8,770 nt of DNA, from NCBI GenBank assembly GCA_029062725.1, contig JAIDPP010000178.1, positions 1-8,770 on the forward strand, given 5' to 3'. Within the stretch, counting starts at the first letter, position 1. Every line of letters begins with the position of its first letter. Source of the stretch: Muribaculaceae bacterium (GTDB lineage: Bacteria > Bacteroidota > Bacteroidia > Bacteroidales > Muribaculaceae). The notes beneath the pieces are model-generated. The model saw nothing but the letters and a program-made list of their open reading frames with translations, did not search any database and was not told the origin of the DNA. This document shows, piece after piece, positions 1 through 6,112 of the stretch. The translations under genes were made by a program, and so were the position numbers.

Positions 1-37
1 CGCATAACACTCAATAATTCAGCAAATTATGGTGGAC

Positions 38-58
38 GTGGTGACTAATGTGGTGACT
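38..58. repeat. Two direct GTGGTGACT repeats, 12-bp period
   Basis: GTGGTGACT occurs at 38-46 and again at 50-58, separated by AAT. A related ATGGTGGAC lies just before, at 29-37. The pair sits about 60 bp beyond the 3' end of the minus-strand tRNA-Phe. Short closely spaced direct repeats next to a tRNA 3' end are common as arm-type binding sites of tyrosine integrases, but no integrase is visible because the window ends here. The repeat is seen directly; any role is inference. Confidence 0.5.
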
Positions 59-79
59 TGGAGGGGTGTGGGTGAAAGA

Positions 80-112
80 AAGACCGCTAACTCATTGAGA
101 ATTAGCGGTCTT
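80..112 (-). terminator. Intrinsic terminator of the tRNA-Phe gene
   Basis: An 11-bp perfect stem (arms 80-90 and 102-112, AAGACCGCTAA on the plus strand) closes a loop of 11 nt. Read on the minus strand it begins a few bases after the tRNA acceptor end and is followed by a T-rich run (TCTTTC). This fits a rho-independent terminator for the tRNA transcript. Confidence 0.8.
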
Positions 113-115
113 CTG

Positions 116-188
116 TGGTGTCACCAGGAATCGAACCGGGGACACAAGGATTTTCAGTCCTTTGCTCTACCAACTGAGCTATGACACC
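116..188 (-). tRNA. tRNA-Phe (anticodon GAA)
   Basis: A 73-nt cloverleaf reads on the minus strand. The acceptor stem is GGTGTCA/TGACACC with discriminator A (base 116). The D stem is GCTC/GAGC with an 8-nt loop containing GTTGG. The anticodon stem AAGGA/TCCTT encloses loop CTGAAAA, giving anticodon GAA at 155-153. The T loop is TTCGATT. CCA is not encoded: the next bases are CA then GAA, so it must be added post-transcriptionally. The T stem (CCCGG against CCTGG) has a C-U mismatch at its middle pair (plus-strand bases 138 and 126), unusual for a working tRNA. It has its own promoter about 60 bp upstream and a terminator immediately downstream, so it is a single-gene unit. Confidence 0.96.
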
Positions 189-202
189 TTTCTTTTATTT
201 AA

Positions 203-233
203 TGCTTCGGAAGCATGTTTTTAAACATGCTTT
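203..233 (-). other. tRNA leader with two competing hairpins
   Basis: Between the promoter and the tRNA 5' end, the minus strand contains AAGCATG, then CATGCTT, then GAAGCAT. The middle segment can pair with the first (large-loop hairpin, plus positions 212-232) or with the last (short hairpin closed by a CC-GG core, 203-216), but not with both. The structures are visible. A role in 5' processing or transcription is only inference; RNase P or an endonuclease must remove this leader. Confidence 0.4.
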
Positions 234-250
234 GTTTCCCGTTTGCGTTG

Positions 251-282
251 CAAAGTTACAAAGTTTTTTCCGTTCTGCCAAA
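251..282 (-). promoter_or_regulatory. Bacteroidetes-type promoter for tRNA-Phe
   Basis: On the minus strand a -33 TTTG (279-282) is followed after exactly 20 bp by TAACTTTG (251-258), matching the TAnnTTTG -7 element of the Bacteroidetes primary sigma factor. Transcription would start near 244, giving a leader of about 55 nt before the tRNA 5' end at 188. Confidence 0.85.
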
Positions 283-426
283 TTTTTTAAACAATTTTTT
301 TAATAATTTTTTAGCCTTGTGAGGGTTATGGAGGATATATTATTGAATGTCAGATTTTTATGTTTTATTTTCCCTAACTTGGACCCTCCTTTATAAGAAG
401 CTTATTATTCTTCTACTTACTATATT

Positions 427-1335
427 CTACCTCATACTCTCGTACACAATAGTGGAGATTTCGGACATTATATCCGATGCTTTCTGATCGGTATCCATGA
501 AATCGCGTATCATCACTGCCAAAGTATAATCGCGGCCGTCCGGAAGCCTGAAATAGCCGATGTCGTTGTGGGCCGCAAGTTCCCCACGGCTGTTCCTGTA
601 GCCGCTGCCTGTCTTATGGGCAAACAGAACGTCTTCCTTATCTCTTACCGGTGCACCGATACGGTCGTGCCCGGTCGTCACTTCGGTCAAGGCGCAACGG
701 ATAAATTCCCTGTCGGAGTCATTCAATAGTTCCTCTGAATTGAATAGCTTCCGCAAAAGCAAGCCGGCAGCCAAGGGAGAACTGAAGTTCTCATAAGCCA
801 GATCATGGTCGTTACGCATATCCTCCTCGCTCCAGCGGATTGAAAATGTCGTGTCTGGAGCGATAGAGCGAATATATCTGTCGGTCTCCAGTGGCGTGAC
901 AATTCTTTGAAAAAGAACATTGCTCGCGTTGTTATCGCTTGAAATCAAAGCATAGCGTATCAGATCGCCAACTGAAATATTAAACGATTCCCCGGCAAAA
1001 TCTCTCAACATCGGGCTCCAGGTTTTGGAGTCAAGCTCTACCCTCCGGATCTCCATAATACTGTCGAGGGATTGACCGTTGCGCTCCATCCTGTCGGCCA
1101 CCGCTAATGCTTCATGCAGCTTGAAAACACTCATCATGGGATACCTCACCCCGTTATTGACAAGAAGCGTATCCGACTCCGTGACCAGAGCCACGCCTAC
1201 CGTTCCCGGCACCCGGCATACAACTTCATTCACTTTCTCAAGAAGAGAGGAGTGGATATCTGCATGTTTCTGCGCCCGGAGACCTCCCCCCGTCCATATC
1301 GCGGTCGCCATCATCACTCCCAATATACTCCTCAT
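427..1335 (-). CDS. bla: Class A beta-lactamase, CfxA/CblA-like (subclass A2)
   Basis: This is a periplasmic serine hydrolase of 302 aa that opens the beta-lactam ring of penicillins and cephalosporins. Residues 1-21 form a signal peptide (hydrophobic core, cleavage likely after LRA). The class A motifs are all present: the catalytic serine in SVFK (S69, K72), SDN at 133-135, the omega-loop acidic stretch EEDMRND (about 170-176) and KTGSG (241-245). Stretches YPMMSVFK, KTWSPML, SDNNASN and LAAHND closely resemble CfxA as I remember it, placing it in the A2 group with CfxA, CblA and CepA; the exact substrate profile cannot be read by eye. Length is normal and the active site intact, so it should be functional. 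Its ATG overlaps the TGA of the transporter gene by 4 bp (ATGA), so it is probably translationally coupled. Stop is TAG. Confidence 0.95.
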   Translation of the reverse strand: MRSILGVMMATAIWTGGGLRAQKHADIHSSLLEKVNEVVCRVPGTVGVALVTESDTLLVNNGVRYPMMSVFKLHEALAVADRMERNGQSLDSIMEIRRVELDSKTWSPMLRDFAGESFNISVGDLIRYALISSDNNASNVLFQRIVTPLETDRYIRSIAPDTTFSIRWSEEDMRNDHDLAYENFSSPLAAGLLLRKLFNSEELLNDSDREFIRCALTEVTTGHDRIGAPVRDKEDVLFAHKTGSGYRNSRGELAAHNDIGYFRLPDGRDYTLAVMIRDFMDTDQKASDIMSEISTIVYESMR

Positions 1336-2333
1336 GCCTTCCCCGGTTTTGTCTGATCCTTAACCTCGGCCTTCTCCACGAGGAATACACTGGCGATAAT
1401 CATTATGATGGAAAGTATCTGCCACCATGAGAAATGATCCTGCCCCAGCGCGTAGCTTGCAATGGCGGCTACAATCAGAATCCAGTTGGAATAGAGCGCC
1501 ACAACGGTTGCCGGAAGCGTCTTAAGTCCTATATCCGTGAGAAGATAACTTATGGATGTCGGGAAAATAAGTACGAAAGCCAGCACCAGGAATGGAGCAG
1601 AGAAGATATGTGAGTGAAGCACGGGCGCGAACCACTCCCCCGCAATCAGCACGGCGACCACGGCGGCCAGCAGACCTCCGGAGAAGGTATATTTGCTTAC
1701 GGTGGCATTGCTAAGTCTTTTAAGGAATTTCTTTTCGATGACCAGATAGGCACTGAAGAGGAATGTCGAAGCCAGACAGAACATATTGCCGAGGAAGGGA
1801 TCTTTCGCCACATCACTCTCCTTCTGAGTCATAACGCAGACCAACGCGCCGCCGATACCAAGGATAATACCTAAAAGGCGCCCGATCGAGAGACGGTCCG
1901 TCCGTAGTACGAGACAGATGATATAGACCACCGTAGCCTGCAGTGCTATGAATATCGACGATGAAATCGGGGTGGTATAAGTCAGTCCGATGAGGAGAGT
2001 ATACATATATCCGAACACTGCAATGATTCCCGTCAGGAGTAGGAGCCCGCGGTCGCGCCAGGTGACCTGCTCGGTCTTGTTGGGTCTTATCCATCCGAGA
2101 ACCCAGAAGAAGAGCGAGCCGAACCCGAGGCGGAGCACCACGCCCGTGAAGGCATTCATCCATGTCGGAAGAAGATATTTGAGCGCATTCTCATTCAGAC
2201 CGGAGAAAGTCTTTGCCACGAGCATTGATATATTTCCGATCCTCCGATCATGTTTTCCTTTTTCTACGGTGGCCGCTTCCATTGATGCAGAGGCCGTCGG
2301 TTTCGGTTGAGATAAAGTATTCTTTTGATTCAT
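1332..2333 (-). CDS. EamA/DMT-family inner-membrane transporter
   Basis: This is a drug/metabolite transporter superfamily protein of 333 aa, an inner-membrane permease of unknown substrate; relatives export amino acids, metabolites or drugs. Two EamA repeats are visible (about 33-168 and 182-319), together giving roughly ten hydrophobic segments. Typical features are TPISSSIFIAL near the end of the first repeat and LKTLPATVVALYSNW in the second. The first 30 residues are hydrophilic and Ser/Ala/Lys-rich, unlike most family members, and a TAnnTTTG box lies only 2 bp upstream of this ATG. The true start may therefore be Met18 (2282) or Met37 (2225; GGAGG lies 15 nt upstream of it); from Met37 the length, about 297 aa, is the family norm. 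Its TGA overlaps the beta-lactamase ATG, so the two form an operon with this gene first. Confidence 0.9.
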   Translation of the reverse strand: MNQKNTLSQPKPTASASMEAATVEKGKHDRRIGNISMLVAKTFSGLNENALKYLLPTWMNAFTGVVLRLGFGSLFFWVLGWIRPNKTEQVTWRDRGLLLLTGIIAVFGYMYTLLIGLTYTTPISSSIFIALQATVVYIICLVLRTDRLSIGRLLGIILGIGGALVCVMTQKESDVAKDPFLGNMFCLASTFLFSAYLVIEKKFLKRLSNATVSKYTFSGGLLAAVVAVLIAGEWFAPVLHSHIFSAPFLVLAFVLIFPTSISYLLTDIGLKTLPATVVALYSNWILIVAAIASYALGQDHFSWWQILSIIMIIASVFLVEKAEVKDQTKPGKA

Positions 2334-2335
2334 TG

Positions 2336-2343
2336 CAAATGTA
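2336..2343 (-). promoter_or_regulatory. Possible -7 box for transporter/bla operon
   Basis: The minus strand reads TACATTTG, a full match to TAnnTTTG and the only match on this strand in the divergent region. No TTTG is found 19-21 bp upstream, so the -33 element is weak. Transcription would begin at or within the longest-ORF start codon, implying either a leaderless message or a downstream start. Confidence 0.45.
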
Positions 2344-2510
2344 TAGTTAGATGAGCTTTCCTCTTACCGCATTGGTAAAGCACGGAATCGGATTTATTAT
2401 AACTAACGCTCGGGGGAGGCCGTAAGTTTTGATTTATAGAAGAAGCATTTTCGATTTGGTGATGTAAGCCCATGAAATATTCAATATTTTATCCCTCTTT
2501 TCAAGCCTCA

Positions 2511-2545
2511 TTTATAAAAAATCTCAGATTTTTTATCTAAATTTG
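2511..2545 (+). promoter_or_regulatory. Promoter for the bPH2 gene pair
   Basis: TAAATTTG at 2538-2545 is a full TAnnTTTG -7 match, the only one on the plus strand between the divergent genes. A weak -33 (TTTA, 2511-2514) lies 23 bp upstream, slightly wide. Transcription would start near 2552, giving a leader of about 50 nt before the ATG at 2604. A palindrome fills the spacer. Confidence 0.6.
2514..2536. repeat. Perfect 23-bp palindrome in promoter spacer
   Basis: Arms of 11 bp (2514-2524 and 2526-2536) flank a single central C at 2525; the core is TCT-C-AGA with A/T runs outside. It lies between the putative -33 and the -7 box of the downstream promoter, where a bound dimeric regulator would block RNA polymerase. 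It could alternatively form a hairpin in RNA made from elsewhere, but no gene ends here on either strand, so a terminator role is less natural. Confidence 0.6.
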
Positions 2546-2603
2546 ACGAGAAAATAAGCAACTGATATGATCCTTTTCTGCCAAATGATCAACTATTATT
2601 CCC

Positions 2604-3119
2604 ATGTCTAATCTACAATGTGATTTATCTACGCTTCTTCAGGAAACCACACCGGTCGATACCCTGACCTATCATCCTGTGGAACGGAGATACCGGAATG
2701 TCCAGATTATTCTTACGACAATCCTCTATCTTCTCGTAGCTGCAGCCGCACTCTTCCTTCTTCTACTTGAGAATCCGGTATGGTGTTGTTTTACCGAGGC
2801 CGCAATCTTGATCGCCACGACTTTCAATCTTTTCATACTCCTTAAAGCCTGGAAGTACAAAGGTTACGCACTTCGTCAACAAGATATCAGTTGGAGGAGC
2901 GGGGTAATATTCCCATCCGTTACCACCATTCCCTACCGCCGGCTGCAACAAGTAAGCGTAAAGCAGAATCCTGTCTCACGACTATTCCATCTTTATTCAG
3001 TGGAAGCGGTCAATGGCGCCCAGGCTTACGCATCGCTAACCATACATGGGCTTAACCAAGAGACAGCCTCTCAGATCAATGATTTCCTTCTTTCCAGACT
3101 CCGTAATGAACCCGACTGA
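2604..3119 (+). CDS. Small membrane bPH2-domain protein (YdbS-like)
   Basis: This inner-membrane protein has 171 aa. It has a cytosolic N-terminus of about 33 residues, two hydrophobic helices (about 34-56 and 60-80), then one bacterial PH domain (bPH2, former DUF304, about 86-163). The family pattern is clear: YALRQQDISWRSGVI, the IPYRRLQQVSV strand, NPVSRLFHLYSVE, and a final helix near TIHGLNQETA. Length matches B. subtilis YdbS. In Bacillus the YdbS/YdbT pair is linked to tolerance of amylocyclicin-type antimicrobial peptides; whether that holds here is inference. The next gene begins 14 bp before this one ends and encodes the larger partner, so the two are almost certainly co-translated and probably form a complex. 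Confidence 0.88.
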   Translation: MSNLQCDLSTLLQETTPVDTLTYHPVERRYRNVQIILTTILYLLVAAAALFLLLLENPVWCCFTEAAILIATTFNLFILLKAWKYKGYALRQQDISWRSGVIFPSVTTIPYRRLQQVSVKQNPVSRLFHLYSVEAVNGAQAYASLTIHGLNQETASQINDFLLSRLRNEPD

Positions 3120-4587
3120 CTTTTCACGTCCGCAGAGGATGAGCCGGGGAGCGTTTATTATAATTATGTGGAAAACACTCAAAAAGCTTTCCACTGTATT
3201 CCTTACCATTATTCTTGCGGATTTCTTCAATATAGATGCCGAAAGAGAGATGACCCTGGTGGAATCTATACTACTCTCCTGTGGCATTTGCCTCGTATTG
3301 ACCGTTATCCTTGCCTCCTTCTCCTATTTCTTCAAGAAATTCTATATCTCCGATGGAAATTTAGTGGTGACTCACGGACTCATCGACCGAGAGAACACCT
3401 CCATCCCTCTTGACAAAGTCCATTCCCTTCGGACCCAGAAAGGGATCCTCTACCGTCTCTTTGATATGAGGGGTATCGTATTCGATACGCTTGCCTCCCG
3501 GCAGGAGGAAGTGGAACTCATTTTATCCGACGCCGATTGGAAACAGCTTCTCGACATCATAGAAAAAGAAGACCGAAAGCAATATGAAACCTCCTCCTCA
3601 CATCCTACCGTTACTCCTACAACAGTAGTTCTTCCGACAACACGCCTTCTTCTCGCCGCTCTCTGCCAGAACCATCTCAAAGGTATGGCAGTCTTAGGTT
3701 CGCTATTTGCAATAATATTCTCCAATCTCTCCGACCTCCCTGATGCTACAACCCATAGAATGACCCTCTGGCTGGAGAATTTCTTCGGGAGTGTTTCATA
3801 TACTCTTCCGGGTATTCTCCTGACATTTGCGGCAGGCTATCTGATGATTTTGTTTTTCTTGCTGGGAAGAATCCTTTTCCGTTATGCCGACATGATCATG
3901 AGCTACGATCGTCGGCTGATAACATTCACTTATGGACTGTTTTCTCGGAATAGTTCCCGTTTTTTCCATGACAAGATCTGCACTATCTGGATAAAACGTA
4001 ATTTTCTTGAACGTAAATTCGGTTTCTCCACCATAATGCTGCGTCAGGCCCTATTTGCCTCAGCTGAAAAAGAGGAAGACAGGATAAAGATTTACGGCTC
4101 TGATTCTTCTGGATTTTTCCTTGACTGGTGGATCGGAGCAGGCAAGGCATCAACTCCCGACTTTCTCGCGGCTAAATCAGGAAAGGGGGTGCTTATCATC
4201 TCCATTCTTCCACCTTTACTCCTCACTATTTTGGCCGTTATCATATTATGTCATTACAATCTCTTCATCTGGCTTATATTTCCCCTCGTATATCTGATAG
4301 TCTCGATATTCAAAGGCATATTGAAGATGCGCCACAGTCAGATTCATTTAAAACCGGAATGCATCCTTATAAACTGCGGTTCCTTCGCCTTTATATCCAA
4401 TTATCTTAAATATGGGAATGTGGAAGTGATCGGGCTCCATCGCTCTCCCCTCTCCCGCTTCACCGGCCGTCTCACCCTAATCATCTCCACCTCCGGCACG
4501 ACCTTCCGTCTAAGAAGCCTACCCGAAGCCGAAGCCCTTCTGATATATGATGCGATACTGGCCAAAGCCTCCGGCCAATACTTTTAG
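3106..4587 (+). CDS. Large membrane protein with three bPH2 domains (YdbT-like)
   Basis: This membrane protein of 493 aa has three bPH2 domains alternating with membrane segments, the layout of Bacillus YdbT. Domains lie at about 78-152 (FYISDGNLVVTHGLIDRE, then SIPLDKVHSLR), 262-330 (MSYDRRLITFTYGLFSRN) and 410-486 (LKPECILINCG to PEAEALLIYDAIL). Hydrophobic helix pairs lie at about 28-75, 195-260 and 362-403. The reading frame is open from an ATG at 3046, but I chose the ATG at 3106 because it leaves a 14-bp overlap with the upstream gene and begins just before the family-like FSRPQRMSRGAF; 3139 is a further alternative. It probably acts with the preceding YdbS-like protein. No strong terminator follows. 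Confidence 0.87.
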   Translation: MNPTDFSRPQRMSRGAFIIIMWKTLKKLSTVFLTIILADFFNIDAEREMTLVESILLSCGICLVLTVILASFSYFFKKFYISDGNLVVTHGLIDRENTSIPLDKVHSLRTQKGILYRLFDMRGIVFDTLASRQEEVELILSDADWKQLLDIIEKEDRKQYETSSSHPTVTPTTVVLPTTRLLLAALCQNHLKGMAVLGSLFAIIFSNLSDLPDATTHRMTLWLENFFGSVSYTLPGILLTFAAGYLMILFFLLGRILFRYADMIMSYDRRLITFTYGLFSRNSSRFFHDKICTIWIKRNFLERKFGFSTIMLRQALFASAEKEEDRIKIYGSDSSGFFLDWWIGAGKASTPDFLAAKSGKGVLIISILPPLLLTILAVIILCHYNLFIWLIFPLVYLIVSIFKGILKMRHSQIHLKPECILINCGSFAFISNYLKYGNVEVIGLHRSPLSRFTGRLTLIISTSGTTFRLRSLPEAEALLIYDAILAKASGQYF

Positions 4588-4622
4588 AGCGATTCATCGC
4601 CAAATCCCCCATGTTAATCGCT
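4588..4622 (+). other. Long-loop inverted repeat after the bPH2 pair
   Basis: AGCGATT (4588-4594) is repeated inverted as AATCGCT (4616-4622), leaving a loop of 21 nt, directly after the stop codon. No U-tract follows, so it is not a standard intrinsic terminator. It may stabilise the mRNA end or be chance. Confidence 0.3.
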
Positions 4623-4650
4623 AATTGAAAAAATAATTGGGGAGAGAGAT

Positions 4651-4658
4651 TAAATTTG
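4651..4658 (+). promoter_or_regulatory. -7 box for the LRR protein gene
   Basis: TAAATTTG is a full TAnnTTTG match, identical to the box before the bPH2 genes. ATTG at 4624-4627 is a weak -33 with a 23-bp spacer. Transcription would start near 4665, about 24 nt before the ATG at 4689. This argues against the TTG at 4656 being a start codon. Confidence 0.6.
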
Positions 4659-4688
4659 CAGCAAAAAGAAGAACTAACGAGTTATAAT

Positions 4689-5990
4689 ATGGTTGATTTC
4701 ACACTCCACATACCGAATCTTTCCCGTTTGAATCCCGTGGCTATCGCTATCCTTCTCATCTCTCTCTTTCTTCCCCACCCAGCGGAAGCTAAAAAAGTAA
4801 AATATTCCGACGGCACTGTGATCTATACCCTCGATACCTCCACAAAGACAGCATCGGTGACAGGTGTCGAAAAGGGCTCCTCCTCGCGAAAGGTAAATAT
4901 ACTTGACTTCATACTGAATATGGATGATGGCCGCAGTTATAAGGTGACCTCAATCGGAAAAGAGGCGTTTCTGGGATCATTCCTTGAGAACATCACCCTC
5001 CCCTCCACCATAGAAACAATAGGATCCAGGGCTTTCGAGACATGTTCGCTTAAAAAGCTCGAGTTACCGTCCAGCCTCACCACTATAGGCGCATACGCTT
5101 TCTGCGACGCTTTTTATTCCAAGACACCCATAGATCTCGTGCTCCCCTCAGGATTGACTACCATCAGGGGGTTCGCTTTCAATGGATGTAGCATCCGAAG
5201 CGTCCGTTTCAACAAAAAACTTACCACCTTGGGAGAATATTCTTTTGCTAAAACTGATCTTACAGAAGTGGAAGTACCTGCTACGGTAACCACGTTAGGC
5301 AACGGCGTATTCGCCGGATGCGAAAGCCTTGTCACCGCCACCCTAAAAGGGACGCGCTCCGATATCCCTTATCAGTTTTTCGACGGCTGTTCAGCCCTTA
5401 CCACTGTCAATCTACCGTCCGGGCTGGTAAGTATAGGCACGTGGGCTTTCTCCGAATGTTCTTCCCTTAAAACTATAAGCCTCCCCTCCTCCCTGAAAAG
5501 TATCGGAGAATTGGCCTTCTATAAATCCGGTTTAACCTCGATCAATTTCCCCAATGGCCTCCAGACCTTAGGCGACCATGCTTTCTCTTATATCACCACC
5601 CTCAGTGAGGTGACTATACCAGCATCTGTCACTACCATCGCGGACTATTGCTTTGAAGGATCATCCTCCATAATGAAAGTGACGGCTTTAAATCCCGTTC
5701 CTTGTAAACTGGGCACATGCGGTTTCGACGGAGCAACCTACAGCAATGCTGTGCTGACGGTTCCGGCAGGCTCGGAAGAGGCCTACCGCTACGACCGGGA
5801 ATGGAGTTGTTTCAAATCGCTTTATGACTTCCAGACCGGCGTCTCCACCATCCGGAGAGAGGCTGTAACATCCTCATGCCGGAAACTAATTACTCCCGAC
5901 GGAATATTAATCGAAGTCAGAGAGGGCGACACCATTCGCCTCTATGACATGCAAGGTAACACCCGTCCTTACGAATCATTGGAAAGGTAA
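4689..5990 (+). CDS. Secreted BspA-type leucine-rich-repeat protein
   Basis: This exported protein has 433 aa. A signal peptide spans residues 1-34 (hydrophobic core from about 16 to 29, cleavage after AEA). About 11 LRR_5/BspA repeats follow from about 85 to 330, each near LxxIxLPSSLxxIGxxAFxxC, e.g. LENITLPSTIETIGSRAFETC and LKTISLPSSLKSIGELAFYKS. A capping segment with VLTVPAGSEEAY ends near 382. BspA proteins of oral and gut anaerobes are surface or secreted and bind host proteins or other bacteria. The C-terminus reaches IRLYDMQGN, like the start of the small beta-domain that often ends such proteins, but stops 13 residues later without the usual GxYxV strand. It is therefore either truncated or a short variant, and no lipobox anchors it. 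The ATG at 4689 was chosen because an in-frame TTG upstream lies inside the promoter -7 box. A strong terminator follows. Confidence 0.9.
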   Translation: MVDFTLHIPNLSRLNPVAIAILLISLFLPHPAEAKKVKYSDGTVIYTLDTSTKTASVTGVEKGSSSRKVNILDFILNMDDGRSYKVTSIGKEAFLGSFLENITLPSTIETIGSRAFETCSLKKLELPSSLTTIGAYAFCDAFYSKTPIDLVLPSGLTTIRGFAFNGCSIRSVRFNKKLTTLGEYSFAKTDLTEVEVPATVTTLGNGVFAGCESLVTATLKGTRSDIPYQFFDGCSALTTVNLPSGLVSIGTWAFSECSSLKTISLPSSLKSIGELAFYKSGLTSINFPNGLQTLGDHAFSYITTLSEVTIPASVTTIADYCFEGSSSIMKVTALNPVPCKLGTCGFDGATYSNAVLTVPAGSEEAYRYDREWSCFKSLYDFQTGVSTIRREAVTSSCRKLITPDGILIEVREGDTIRLYDMQGNTRPYESLER

Positions 5991-6026
5991 GGGAGTAACG
6001 CCGACATAATTACTAAAGAAGTATTT

Positions 6027-6066
6027 ATAAGCAAGTGTTCAGATTTCAACACTTGCTTATTTTTTT
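6027..6066 (+). terminator. Strong intrinsic terminator after LRR gene
   Basis: A 13-bp perfect stem (arms 6027-6039 and 6048-6060, core AAGCAAGTGTT) with an 8-nt loop is followed by a run of T to 6066. This is a textbook rho-independent terminator. It separates the LRR gene from the GSCFA gene. Confidence 0.93.
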
Positions 6067-6090
6067 CACTGAAAATAATTAGTAATTTTG
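6060..6090 (+). promoter_or_regulatory. Promoter for the GSCFA gene
   Basis: TAATTTTG at 6083-6090 is a full TAnnTTTG match. The only -33 candidate at correct spacing (19 bp) is TTTT within the T-run of the preceding terminator. Transcription would start near 6097, about 16 nt before the ATG at 6113. Confidence 0.6.
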
Positions 6091-6112
6091 TGACAAACAG
6101 CAAAAACAGGCG

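Noticed and set aside
283..426. A small gene or terminator between the beta-lactamase and the tRNA promoter
   Set aside because: The stretch is A/T-rich with frequent stops, no TAnnTTTG box on the minus strand and no stable hairpin followed by a T-run.
1813..2310. Open frames on both strands inside the transporter gene
   Set aside because: They are Arg/Pro-rich with no recognisable features, overlap a clear ten-helix membrane protein and have no promoter of their own.
3046..3105. Upstream ATG at 3046 as start of the large bPH2 protein
   Set aside because: It would overlap the preceding gene by 74 bp and add 20 residues outside the family-like start; the ATG at 3106 gives a normal 14-bp overlap.
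4588..4622. Inverted repeat after the bPH2 pair as an intrinsic terminator
   Set aside because: The arms are only 7 bp with a 21-nt loop and no U-tract follows, so it is listed only as an inverted repeat.
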